Part shown: one piece after another, positions 40,761-52,489 of the stretch
How positions within the stretch are numbered: position 1 is the first letter of the stretch
Layout: the number at the start of each line of letters is the position of its first letter
Origin: Tribonema minus
Lineage: Eukaryota > Sar > Xanthophyceae > Tribonematales > Tribonemataceae
Reading direction: 5' to 3'
Assembly (NCBI GenBank): GCA_017506865.1
Contig: JAFCMP010000521.1
Span: 682,001-746,000, forward strand
Length of the DNA stretch: 64,000 nucleotides
Position numbers and translations under genes: made by a program
Notes under the pieces: model-generated
What the model was told of the DNA's origin: nothing
Databases searched by the model: none
The model's input: the letters and a program-made list of their open reading frames with translations, nothing else

Positions 40761-43700
40761 CGCGGGCTGCTGCATCTTCGCGGGCGCTTCCGCGAGCGGC
40801 TCCGGCGCCAAGTCGGCGTTGTTGAACGCTGCCTCGAACGCGCCCTCGTCTTCCTCGTCCTTCGCGTTCGCGAGGACCTGGGATGGGGGGGGGGGGGGGG
40901 GGGGTGAGCACACTGCTGAGCTCTGCGAGCATGCTCAACACAACATACAGGGTATGTGCCGAAGCGAGATGGGAGGCCCGGGGGGGGGGGGGGGGGCACT
41001 GCTGAGCTCTGTGACCATGCTCAGCATGTAGGGTGCACGCCACGCTGTATTGCTGCCGCCAGGACATCACCCGTGGGTGCTGATGGAGGCGTTCAAATTG
41101 GTGTAGGCATGCATTCCGGCGCGCCGTCTGACTCCACGCGTGAACGACAGCTCAATGGCACATGCAGCTCCCTGTCCGGGCAACACATACTCACTGCGCA
41201 TCACACTGTACCCTGCTCACCACCGCGAGCTGGCATGGAAAACAGCGGCAGCGCTCAAATGTGCGCCCATAGGCAGGCAGCCCCGACTCCATCAGAAGCC
41301 ACCGGCTGGGCGGTCACCGCATGCCAAAACGTGTACGCTCTTGCAACATGTAGCGATACCGCCCCTTCGTATCAGAGGCCACCGCCTGCGCGGTCACTGC
41401 ATGCAAAAACGCGTGCACTCTCGCAGCACATACCCCCCCCCCCCCCCCCCCAAAACCCCACAAAGAACCGCGCGCGTGTGTGTCTGCCCTCCGCACTCAC
41501 GTTGAGCAGCACGAAGATGCTGCCGCGCAGGCGCGCCGTGTCCGTGTCGCTGGTGCCGCTGCCGCCAAGCCTGCGCGTGCGCGCCACCGCGACGTTCGCC
41601 GCCGCCGTCGCCGCCGCATCCGCCGCCTTCTCCTCCGCCGCCGCCGCATCCTGCTGCTGCTGCTGCGCCGCCGCCGCCGCTGCCGCGCCATTGGCGCCGC
41701 TGTTCGGATCCGCCGCTGCCGCCGTGGCAGGCGCGTCGTCCGCTGGCGGCGCCGGCGCGGCGGCGGCGGGCGCGGCGGCAGGCACTGCCGCGGGCGACAT
41801 CTCCCACGACGCCTCCAGGTCCTTGATGGCGTTGTCGAGGAAGTAGCTGTCCATCCAGTCGGCGAGGGTGGAGCGCCGCCGGACCTGCAGCATGGCGCAC
41901 AGGGGCAAGGGGGGGGGGGGGGGGGTGGAAGGGGGGGGCGGAAGGTGAACGTCTGGTTTTGACTTGCATAGCATACTTATTGGAGGGTCTTCTGATGCCG
42001 TTATGCGCCGCTGCTGTGCGGCCGACTGTTTCCAGTCGCCGCGAGGTGCGACCGATACTGTGACATTATCATCGTGTTTCGCAACTGCTGCCGTCGCGTC
42101 GAAGCCGCGTGGAGCCCAGGCGTACGAAGTGATCCACCAGAGCGACACCCTATGACAAACATTCCAGGTCCGCAGCAGCGCCACAGACAGTGGTACGACT
42201 AAAATCACAAGCTGCTTTCGAACACCAAAACGCCACAATACTGACGTTCAAGCCCGATCGTTCTGACAGCTCAACACATGGAGCGCATGCATCATTGCTG
42301 GCGAACACCCCCTCATGACTGCGCATATACCGGCAATGATCACCATGTGGTGGCAGATATGCAACACACCGCATGCACACACAGCAGCTGAGAGCTGCGC
42401 CGCCCACCTCCGGCCACAGCAGATCCAGCATGCCGCTGTCGTGCCGTTGCGGCGGCGACGGCGGCGCCTCCGCCGGCTGCTGCTGCTGCTCCTCCTTGAC
42501 GCCTGCCTCCCTCCCCGCTTTGCCGCCGCCTGCTGCCGGCGCCGCCGCCGCCGCGGGCTCCTGGTTGATCGCCATCAGCGCCGTCAGTATGGACGTGCGC
42601 AGCGCCGAGCCGCGCGGCAGCGGCAGGTCCGAGTCCGTGAGCGCGGCGGTGGACGCGCCGCTGTTGCGCGCGTCGCAGCCGCTGGCGCTGGCGGCGCTCA
42701 CGCGCCGCCGCTTCGCGGGCGGCGCCTGCGTGTCCACGGAGCGCAGCAGCTCCATGAGCGAGTGGCGGCGCGTGACGCTGCTGCGCAGGCGCATGCTGCT
42801 GCCGCCGCTGCGGCCGCCGCCGCCGCCGCCGTCCGAGGGGCCGAGCACGTCGCGCATCGCTGGCGCCGGCGGCGACGGCAGCGACAGCAGGTCGCCGCCG
42901 TCGGCGAGCAGCGACGCCGTCGCGCCGACGTCGCCCGCGCCGCCGCCGCGCGAGTCGCGCAGCTCGTACGCCATGTCGAGGAGCTGCGAGCCGAAGCCGG
43001 GGCGCTCGAAGAGCGTGAGGTCCGCGCCCGCCGCCGCGCCGCTGCCGCTGCTGCTGCCGCTGCCGCCACCGCCGCCGCCGCCGCCGCCGCCGAGGCCGCC
43101 GTTGCCAAAGGTGAGGCCGGTGCCGACGCCGTACATGGGCGGCGCAGCTGCCATCGCGCCCGCATCTTCGCCGCCGCCGCCGCCGCCGAGTACCTCGTTC
43201 ATCCGCAGCTCCTGCTCCAGCGCGCCGAGCATGGCGCAGAAGCTGCTGCGGACGGGTCCGTCCTGAGCGCCGCCGCCGCCGCCGCCGTAACCGCCGTAAC
43301 CGCCGGGGCCGTAGCCGAAGGCAGCGGGCGCGCCGTTGAACGCCATGGCGTGCTGCTGCGCGTGCGGCAGCACGGGGGCGTCCAGCGGCGCCGTGTACGC
43401 GGGGGCGGGCGCGCCGAAGGCGGCGCCGAGGGGCGTGGACCTGCGGCACGTCAAATTGGCGTACAACAGTTTGAGAGGTGTGCGTGATGCGGCGCGGCAG
43501 CGGCTGTGCCATTTCTCTCGCATCTTTGAGCGCATGGGGCTGTGAGTGCGCAGCCAGCCGGTGTATTGGATGGTAGCGCGCAGGCGGCCTGCCAAGGCGG
43601 AGTGACCCTGATGCGGCGAGTGTACGCGATGGCATTACCCAGGCGCAGAGTCCGTCATCTGCTCTTCTCAGCCCGTGCCACCCCAGCAATTGCCGATTGA

Positions 43701-46042
43701 GGACTCTGGAAGCGCTTGAAGCCGCACTACAGTAGTAGCAGATGCCGAATTATGTGTCATCAGCGCAGGAAGGCGCTGAGCTGTAAGTACTGAGCACTGC
43801 TTTGTGTGCTCGCCAGTGAAGGTGCAACACTCGACGACTCGACAACTGGATGACTCTGAGTGCGGGCCAGTACTCTCTACAGAAGCAGGTGGACACATAA
43901 GCAGGTGGTTAACGTGCATTGCATTTGTACTCCCAAGGACTGGCCACGCTGTCATCCATGCGCGTGAGGCTGCGCTGAATGCACAAACGACACGCCATTT
44001 TTGATTGCAAGTACTTCCAATATAAGTTCAGTACTGAGTCATCACTCATAACACAGAATGGTTTCAGCTCAGTTTTGAATGCACAAACAGATTGAGTTCA
44101 GGATCCTGAATCAGATACTGTTCAGAGGATGACTGGAGGATGGTGCTTTTTCAAGTAAGCACTCAGATGCGCATCACGACGCAACGCAATGGGGGCCAAT
44201 TGACCGTGTTGGGCACTCCAACAGAGTGAGAAATGTTGTTGTATTCAGTATTGTGTTGCGCACTCCAATAGTGTGGTAAATGTGGAGTTTACAATATTGT
44301 AGCGGTAATGCTCAATGGAAATCAAGTCTTCAACTGTTCAAATTTCGCACCTGCCAGGGAACAGCTTGGTAACCCTCCTGCTGCTGGTCTCACGGCGCTC
44401 CTGAGCACGAGAAAAGAACAAACAGACGGTTGTGTACAGTGTGAGTACAGTAGCAGCAGCAAGCCCGCGAACTGGGCTACAATGTGACTGAGGACACCGC
44501 TCTGCCCATGTTCCCGCATGACATGCTCTTTTGTGATGTGGCAGAGGATCCCGCTGCGGATGATGCAGTAGTCCGCGATTGTCAACGCTGAGGGCAACAA
44601 TGATCTCGCACATGCTGCCCAACACACTTAGCGACGAAACGCTGTCTGTCTCATGACGCGAAACGTGCTTGTGGGCAGGCATTGAGGTCCGGTCAACAAT
44701 TAGAACATTTAAATACCACTGAAAGCACGCGCGCGCACGTGAGTTACAGGCTGCAGCTGGCATATCCCACTTGACGCCCACCCCCCCCCACCCCCCCCCT
44801 CCCTTCCCCCCCGTTCAGCGCCACCTCAATTCTCCACCTCAAGGACCTCCGCGCCATGACCTGCAGCGCATGACCACCGCCGCTCGTAGCACTCATTTCC
44901 GCAGCTGGCAAACTGCGCTGACCGCAGCGCAGCACGTCTGTGTGCGGCGCACCACGCGCCTGCGCCGAAGGACAAGGTGTTTTTCCTTCCAATAGGGCAT
45001 GGACACAGGCAGCGGCGGGCGGGGCGAGCGTGCGCCCCGACCCCCAGCGCGCCGCAAAACGCGCAGGCACGCACCATCTGCTCGCGGAACGAGCCGTCCC
45101 ACGGCGCCCCGTCCACGCCCCCCGGCGGCGGCTGCTGCTGCACGTGCTGCTGCAGGTGCGAGTGCGCGTGCGCCGCGCCGTAGCCGCCCGCGCCGCCGTA
45201 CGCCTGGCGCGGCGGCGCCGCGTCGAACGCGCGGCGCATCTCCGGCTCGCTGTCGCTACTGCTGTCGCTGGTGCGCGCGGTGCCGTCCAGCGCGCTGCCG
45301 GCGCCCTGGCGCGGGCGCGTGGAGCAGCCGTACACCTTGCGCTCATAGCGGGGGGGGCAGGGGGGGACCTGCCCCCTGCGCACCTGCTTGAGCAGCTCCG
45401 GGTGGCCGCGCTGGAAGTAGCAGTGGATGTAGCAGCCGCTCTCCCTGCCCTTGACGATCTGCCACGTGCGTCATGGCGGTTGGCGGTGGATTCGTGAGTG
45501 GCGGTGGGGGGGTGAGTCGAAGCGAGAGTGGACCCGGAGAAAGCCCGTTCGTGTACGTAGCGCGGCATGCAGCAGCGCGAAATGTGGCGGTCAATCGCTG
45601 TTGATAGCAGAGAAGCTGGCATGCCCACGCCTCATTGACTGAGTGCACAACGAACCGCCAAATACACACATCCAGCGAAGGGAACGCGTAGTCGTCTCGT
45701 CTCGACACATGAGAGGACCGCATTGCATAGCTGACAGCAATGAAAGTGCGCTGTTGTATGCTCTGAATGTCCGCGTCTCACCTTACGGAAACCATAGAGG
45801 TTGAGTTGCCGCTGAAAGGAGGAGAACTTGTCGTGTTTGAAGTACTGGGGCAGGATCTTGGTCTTGAAGGCGGCCATGTTGCGGATGCCGAAGGCTCTCC
45901 CGGTGCTGCTCCATGTGATGATCTCTGGGCTCTCGTTCTCCAGGATGGAAATCAGCACGTACGGGAAGCCCGCTGGTGCAGTGGCGGTCAATGGCCTGAG
46001 CTGTCCCTGGTCGGTATAACCATGCTGTGTTTGCATGGTCAT
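40734..46042 (-). CDS. Heat shock factor (HSF-type) transcription factor, 5 exons
   Basis: Exons are 45782-46042, 45075-45458, about 42408-43355 (acceptor uncertain; 43440 is an alternative), 41501-41884 and 40734-40877, giving about 700 residues. The start is MTMQTQHGYTDQGQ, the only ATG in a good position. The HSF DNA-binding domain spans exons 1-2: GFPYVLISILENESPEIITW, RAFGIRNMAAFKTK, YFKHDKFSSFQRQLNLYGFR, then ESGCYIHCYFQRGHPELLKQ after the intron. No HR-A/B coiled coil follows; the downstream part is Gly/Ala-rich. A C-terminal module (LADWMDSYFLDNAIKDLEAS and LRGSIFVLLNVLAN) is shared with the second HSF gene. It should bind heat-shock elements in the nucleus. Poly-C tracts precede the exon 4 and 5 acceptors. 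Confidence 0.88.
41285..41432. repeat. Tandem duplication of about 80 bp in HSF gene 1 intron 4
   Basis: Two units share 'gccaccg(g/c)ctg(g/c)gcggtca', 'gcatgc(c)aaaac' and 'gcactctcgca'-like ends. A second, separate pair with 'cactgctgagctctg' flanks poly-G runs at about 40,910 and 40,998. Confidence 0.75.
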
Positions 46043-46339
46043 GGCTGGTGACTGCGGCGGTGCCCTGCGCGCGAAGGAACCACGCCAACCGCACCCTTGA
46101 ACGCCAGCTAGCAAGTCTCTCTGCTTTCGCTTCACTAGGTCGCCAGCTATCTCAAGCCTCTGTCTGTTCTTCTAGACGCCAGTGACGAACACAACCCCCG
46201 CGCTGATTTCGCTTCTGAGGGTCAGCTGTCTCCCGTCTCCCTCACAGCGCAAGCGCGCTCCGCGGTTGCTCGAGGTCTCTGGTTGTAGTAGCAGGCAAAA
46301 CCTGTAGGCACACCTGGGTTTACGAGTCAAAGCACACAA

Positions 46340-47165
46340 GGTCACCTGGCCGTGATGATGAACTTGCGCTGCGCAGAGAAGAAGCCAAAGTGAACGGTCG
46401 CAAATTGTAGAACACGCCGCCGGCAGCGTGGGGGAGGCACTCTCTCGTCAGGCTTTAAGCAAGCCTTCAACGACTTGGCGATGCAAGCCACCAGCAACAA
46501 GGAGAATCGCAGCACACGTTGAGAAACACGAGCCGTCAAGGACGGGAGCGTTTGAAGGCATCCACGTGGCGCACACCCGACTCCGCGCTAAACCGCGCGA
46601 CACATGCGACTGCTCCGACTACATTCTGCCGTGCACGACGGCTGTGCACCACTACGAGGTTCCTACTTTGACATTATCGCGCTGCGGCGTCTCGGTGGAG
46701 GATCTGCTCTTGCTCTCCTGCACCCCACAGCGTTACTGTATTCCAGTGGAACGCCTACGCTGCGCGGCCGCCGCTCCGGCGCAGTAGCGGCGCCGCAGAT
46801 GCCATTCTCTTCATTGGCGACGGCAGTCGCTGCTGCTGATGGTGGAGGTTGTGGTGGTGGTAATGCTGCTGCTGCTGCTGCTGCCGCTGACTATGTTGGC
46901 GGAGGCTGCTGGTGGTGTTGGCTGTTGGCGGTGGCACCCGGCTGGCGCGATGGCGCGCCTGTGCCAGGCCCGCTTATGCTACTGCCCTGCGTCAGTATGA
47001 ACAACGCGCTGAGGATGGATTGGCGCAGCGTCGCTCCCGGTGTGCTGCTGCGATGCCGCCGCCGCCGCCGCCGTCGCCGCCCATGGACGCTGCGACGAGT
47101 TGGTGCTGGTCGGCATCGCCCCGCACCAACAGCAATCTTACGTGACCATAGAGGTGATGACATGC
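46340..47165 (-). pseudogene. Decayed partial copy of the HSF gene 2 terminal exon and its 3' flank
   Basis: The block 46,750-47,165 on the minus strand matches the HSF gene 2 last exon. It has STPGATLRQSILSALFILTQ (against SIPGATLRPSILSALSILTQ), then SQHHQQPP, a His/Gln stretch and RLPSPMKRMASAAPL, with frameshifts between the pieces. The stretch 46,340-46,740 matches the gene 2 downstream flank at 47,520-48,000 ('tcacctggccgtgatga', 'gaggatct', 'gtggaacgcctacgctg'). No DNA-binding domain accompanies it. It is a tandem-duplication remnant. Confidence 0.85.
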
Positions 47166-47928
47166 CTACTCACCTGCCGACCAACATCAGAGGCAATATA
47201 GGAGGCGACTATGGCTCATGTGTGGAATGACGCCCTGCTGTTGTTTCACTGCCACGCATTGCACACCAAACCTGGAGCAAACGCGTGCAGCTGTTGGCAG
47301 CCATGCATAGCATCGGCAGCGCAACAACAGCGCAAGCGCAGCACGCTTCGCTCGCACAAGTTGGAGCATCACACGAAGCACGGGGCGGCACCGCAATGGA
47401 TGCACCCCTCACTACCCCCCGCACCCCCCCCCCCTCTCCCGCTCCCCCTTCTGTACGGTTGCGCGCACTAGCGCAGGTCTACTCCCTCTGGGCACGCCTG
47501 TGTTTATGTGTTTAAGCACAAAATCACCTGGCCGTGATGACCCTCTAAGGGCAGCACGCTCCGATGGAGGCATTCTGCGATCAAGACTTTCGTCAAGCCT
47601 CCAACGACTTGGCAACTGCATTAATTCAAGCCACCAGCAGCAAGAGAGATCGCAGCACATGTGGAGAAAAACGAGCCGTCAATGACGGGAGGTACTCTCG
47701 CCATTTGAAGGCATCCACGTGTCACAGCACAGGTCCGCAGGCAACCACGCTACGCAGGTCAAAAGCTGCGACATGCGACGGCCTGACTACATCCCTCACG
47801 TAAAATGGTGTCGCACGCCGCTGCCCTCTCGCCGCTCCTCTCTTCTGCAGCCCCGCTGTAGCGGGGATTCGGGCGACTAAACTCATCATCAACGCGCGTG
47901 CACAACGGCTGTGCACACTACGAGCTTC

Positions 47929-48172
47929 CTACGTGTGACATTGTCGCGCTTCCGGCGTCTCCGTTGAGGATCTACGTGGCTCTTGCTCCGGCCCCATAGC
48001 GCTCCCTGCACCCAGCACGGCGCTGTTCCAGTGGAACGCGCCTACGCTGCTGCGCCGCCGCTCCGGCGCGGGCAGCGGCGCCGCAAATGCCATTGCCTGC
48101 ATTGGCGACGGCAGTCGCTGGTGCTGGTGCTGCGGTTGGTGAGGGTTGTGGTGGTGGTGGTGGTACTGCTGG

Positions 48173-48222
<50 letters not shown>

Positions 48223-51200
48223 GTGATGCTGATGCTGGTGCTGCTGTTGGTGGTGCTGCTGGTAGTGGTGGTGGTGCTGCTGCTGCTGGTGGTTGTGCTG
48301 CTGCTGCTCCTGCTGCTGCGAGAGGTGGTGGTGGTGCTGCTGCTGCTGCTGCTGCTGCTGCGGCTCCTGCTGCTGTGAGAGGTGGTGCTGCTGGTGCATC
48401 TGCTGGCTGCCATGCGGCCGTGGGGAGATGGCCGCCGCCACTGATGACCCGCCCGCCGCCGCCATCTCGCCATCTACTGATGACAGCACGCTCAGCAGGA
48501 CGTATACGCTGGCGCGCAGCTTCGTTTGTGACAGGCGGTGGTCAAGACCGCCACTACTGCCGCCATCGCCACTGCTCAGCGCTTGTTCCGTAGCAGCAAC
48601 TTGGTCAAGGTCGCGCACGGCATCTTGCAGGTAATAGCCGTCCATCCAGTCGTGCAGCTGCGGCAGCATGCCCTGCTGCTGCTGCTGCTGCCCATGTTGC
48701 TGCTGCGGTGGCTGCTGGTGGTGTTGGCTGTTGTGGTGGTGAACGCTGCTGTCGCCACCGTGCTCGTGTGATGGCGCGCCTGCGCCAGAGCCGTCTATGC
48801 CGCTGCCCTGCGTCAGTATGGACAACGCGCTGAGGATGGATGGGCGCAGCGTCGCTCCCGGTATGCTGCTGCGCATGCCGCCGCTGCCGCCGCCGCCGTC
48901 GCCGCCCATGGACGCTGCGACAGCTGCTGCAGTGGCCACGGCGGCAGCCGTTGCGGCCGCGTCGCTTTCCATCTCGCTCCGCGACCGCTTGCGCACAGGG
49001 CTGCCGCCGCCGCCACTGCTGCCATGCTGCTGCGGCAGCGGCAGGTCCTGACCCGGCGCGGCGCCCACCCCCATCCCCTGCATCAGGTCTAGCATGCTGC
49101 CGCGGCGCTGCGCGGCCATGTACAGCTCCGTAAGGCTGCTGCGCCGCTGCACCGCCGTGCCGTGCAGCAGGTCCAGGCCGCTCAGCGCGCTGCCGCCGCC
49201 ACCGCGGTCGTCGGCGTCGCCGCTGAAGGCGCGCGGCGTGATGCCGCGCGCCGAGTGGTGCAGCTCGTTCGCGAGCTCGCGCAGGTGGTTCGTGAAGCAC
49301 GGCTGCGCAAACACCGGCAGATCGCTGCTGCCGCTCTGCGTGCACGTGCCGGCGGCGGTGCGCTGCTGCTGGAGCTGCGCCTCCAGCGACGCGAGCATCG
49401 CAGTGAAGCTGCCGCGCGTGTGCGGCATGTGCGGCGACGGCGGAATGGACAGCGGCGGCGGTATGGCTCTAGCGCCGCCAGCGGCGGCAGCGGCGGCGGC
49501 GGCGGCGGCAGCAGCAGCGGCGGCGACCGCAGCGCCGCCGCCGTCGTGCGGCTGCGCTGCCGCCATCGGCAGAGGCGTGGGATGCCTTGAGTCGTAAGGC
49601 TGGGTTGACTGCGGCCGCGAAGCGGTGTACGGTTGCACGGACGGTGGCCGTAGCGACTGGCCGGTGCGCGAGGATACTGAGCTGACGCTGTGGGGTCGCT
49701 CGGGGAGGGCGGAGCTGTGCGGGGGTGCGCGCATGACAGCGGCGTCTATGCTGTTATGGTCCAGCTGTACTTTGGCGCCCGCCGCGGCGGTCAGCGGCGC
49801 ATTGCTGAGGTTCGACGTGCTGCTGGCTCTGCAGGATCAGCATTGCACAAGGGCAGATTGAGCTGCTGCTGGCAGATGACGCGCGCAGGTCTGATGTGCA
49901 ATGCTGTCCCCAAGTATACCGCAGTACACCATGACAAAGCACAGTACATGATCACATTGAGCTAGGCGAGTGCACTGCAACATATGAACCTATGAACCTA
50001 ATCAGCGGACTCACACGCAGATGCTAAATGTCGACGATATCCATGTGTGCATGACGTGCACGCCTTGCGAGCTGCACAACGCGAGTAGCATTCACTTCAC
50101 CTTCAGCAGATGATCATACGGCATGGGGTATCAACCGACAGTTGAACACAATGACGTCATGCACTGACGTGAGCTGCCGCGCGGGACCAACGCAATGCCT
50201 TTGGATACAGTGGAAGAGCGTCACATCTAGTGTAGACAAAAGGAAGACGCTCACCTTGCTCTAGGAAACAGTTTGCTCACTCCACTGATGCTTGATTTGC
50301 GCCGCCGCTGACATGAGCGAACAACACAGCAGACACACATCTCTCAGTTAGCGCCACTGCATCCTCTTCTGGCAGCAAGGCAGGTGCTTGTACAAAGCAA
50401 CGGAGCGCAGCACGGCACAGCACACCACCTGAGCTAATAGCCTGCCGGTGGCTAGAGCTATGGTGCTTGAACTTTGCAGTCACTACAGCAAGCATGGTGA
50501 TACACAGGCTCCATGGCCGCCGTCAGCCACCCCCCCCGGCTTAGCCTCCATGCACAGCTCACAAAGATCAGACATGGTGACGCACAAGCCCGCAGCGTAC
50601 GCTATCCCCATCTCTCACCGCAATGTCCGCCGCTGAGTCGCCGCCGTGCCCCTGCGCGGTCCGTTCCTTGGCGGCCGGCATGGGCATTGACGACGCCCCC
50701 TGCGCCCCGAATCTCAGGTCTGCAGCTGCAGCAGCGCTGGCATCACCTGCGCCCATACCGCCCCTCCCGTCGCTACCGCGCGCGGCGCTGCTAGCAAACG
50801 ATGCCATGTGCGTTGCGGCCGATGCGATGCTGCTGCCGCCGCTGCTGCTGCCGCCACCGCCGCCGCCGCCACCAGCGCCTTCCCTGCCAACGCCACCTCT
50901 ACCGCCGTCGCCGCCTCTGTCGCCGCCGCTGCAGCTCAGATCGTCTAAGTCGCCGCTGAACGTCAGGTTGCTGGCGCTAAGACGCCGCAGCTGCTCCGCG
51001 CCAACAGCCACATCAGCGCTCATCTCATCTAGCATAGAAGCCGGCCTCAGCGCCATGGGCTCCCGCTGGCGCGGCGAGGCCATGCGATGCTGCTGCGTAA
51101 AAGACGGCCGCCGGTGCAGCTGCTCCGCGTGGCCGCCGCCGCCGCCGCCGCCGCCGCTGCTGCCGCCGCCAACGCTGCCGCCGCTGCCTCTGCTGCGCAA

Positions 51201-51648
51201 GAGCTGCTCCAGCGACGGTCTGCCGTGCAGCATGTCTAAGCGACTGTGCATCGGCTCCACGGGACTGAGCAGCGGCTGCGCGCGGGCGTGCATGTGCTGG
51301 CCGCCACCGCCACTGCTGCTGTGCACAAGCTCCTCGTGGCCGGCGTGCGCGTGCGCACCGCGACTCTGCGCCGCCTCCACATGCATGCCGCCTCCGCTGC
51401 CGCCACTGCCGCCGCCGCCGCCGCCGATGCCATGCGCGTGCGCCTGCCGCCGGCGCGCAGCCGGCGACTCCGCGCTGTAGCCGAGGTTCTGCTGCTCGTG
51501 CCGGCCCTGAAGCAGCTCCGCGCGGCTCTGCAGCAGTTCTGAGCGGCCCTGCAGCAGGTCCGAGCGGCCCTGCAGCGGATCCGAGCGTCGCTGCTGCTGC
51601 ACGTGCTGCTGCGGCGGCGGCAGCTGCAGCTGCTGCTGCGGCGGCGGC

Positions 51649-51681
<33 letters not shown>

Positions 51682-52489
51682 GGCGGCGGCGCGTGCAACG
51701 ACGCGCGCTGCTTGGCCGGCCGCGGCGGCGCCGCCGCCTGCGCGCTGGGCAGGTGCGCGGCGCTGATGAACGCGGCCGTCGTCGCGCCGCGCGGCGGCGG
51801 TATGAGCTCCGGGTCGCTGTCCGCCTCCGAGTCCTCGCCGCGCGCGCCGCTGCCGTAGATCTTCTTCTCGTACTCCGGCGGGCACGGCGGCATGTAGCCG
51901 CGCTTAACGTGCTTGAGGAGGTCCAGGCGCCCGCGCTGGAAGTCCTTGTGCATGTAGCCGCCGGACTCCCTGCCGCGCACGATCTGGCAGCGGGCGGGCA
52001 GCGACGCGCAGCAGCGGCGGCGGCGCGTCCGTGTGAGCAGTTGCCGGCTGCAGGCGCCGCATTGGCGCGATGACTTGCTGCAGTGCGAAGCGAAGGCTGG
52101 GTTTGGAGCAAGGTAAACAGCAGTTGCTGTCGCGTCTTGCGTCAATTCAGACTGGCGCCGGTGCAAGGTGTACGTCTCACCTTGCGAAACCCATAAAGAT
52201 TAAGCTGCCGCTGAAAAGAGGAGAACTTGTCGTGTTTGAAGTGCTTGGGCAGGATCACAGTTCTAAAGGTGGCCATATCTTGTATGCCAAATGCCTGCCC
52301 AGACGATGTCCACTTGATGACGTCCGGCGCTTCCATTTCCAGAATGCTGTACAGCACATGGGGAAAGCCTGCTGGCGCAACAGCTGCGACTGCCGCAGCA
52401 GAGGCGGCCGGGGTTGCATGCTGCAGGGCAGGGTGGGAGGCTCCCCTTGTCGTCGGCCGCCGTGGTGGCGATTTGGACTCGCTGGCCAT
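47929..52489 (-). CDS. Heat shock factor (HSF-type) transcription factor, long Gln/His-rich paralogue, 3 exons
   Basis: Exons are 52181-52489, 50619-51983 and 47929-49764 (the third acceptor was chosen for phase). The total of 3,510 nt gives 1,169 residues. The start is MASESKSPPRRPTTRG. The HSF domain reads GFPHVLYSILEMEAPDVIKW, QAFGIQDMATFRTVILPK, HFKHDKFSSFQRQLNLYGFR, with ESGGYMHKDFQRGRLDLLKH in exon 2 at the same intron position as gene 1. The PPCPPEYEKKIYGSG block following the domain is shared with gene 1. The body is low complexity: Gly/Ala-rich, then Gln/His-rich from triplet repeats. The conserved C-terminal module is LHDWMDGYYLQDAVRDLDQV and LRASVYVLLSVLSS. There is no HR-A/B coiled coil. 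It is one of a tandem HSF pair and probably nuclear. Confidence 0.87.
48140..48375 (-). repeat. Coding CTG/CAG and CAC triplet repeats in HSF gene 2
   Basis: Interrupted CAG/CAC triplets on the sense strand encode alternating Gln and His tracts over about 80 residues, including an uninterrupted CTG run (plus strand) at about 48,174-48,215. Such tracts are length-unstable and often occur in transcription factor activation regions. Confidence 0.95.

Noticed and set aside
39892-41031. A 379-codon Pro/Ser-rich open frame on the plus strand
   Set aside because: It runs through pyrimidine tracts and the antisense of HSF gene 1's last exon, with no domain or codon pattern of a gene.
42315-43689. 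Long Arg/Ala-rich open frames on both strands over HSF gene 1 exon 3
   Set aside because: They are GC-driven shadows of the real frame, with almost only Arg, Ala and Pro; only one minus frame carries the segment shared with HSF gene 2 (SSFCAMLGALEQEL against GSFTAMLASLEAQL).
48140-48430. Leu/Val-rich plus-strand frame resembling a membrane protein
   Set aside because: It is the other-strand reading of the CAG/CAC triplet repeats of HSF gene 2.
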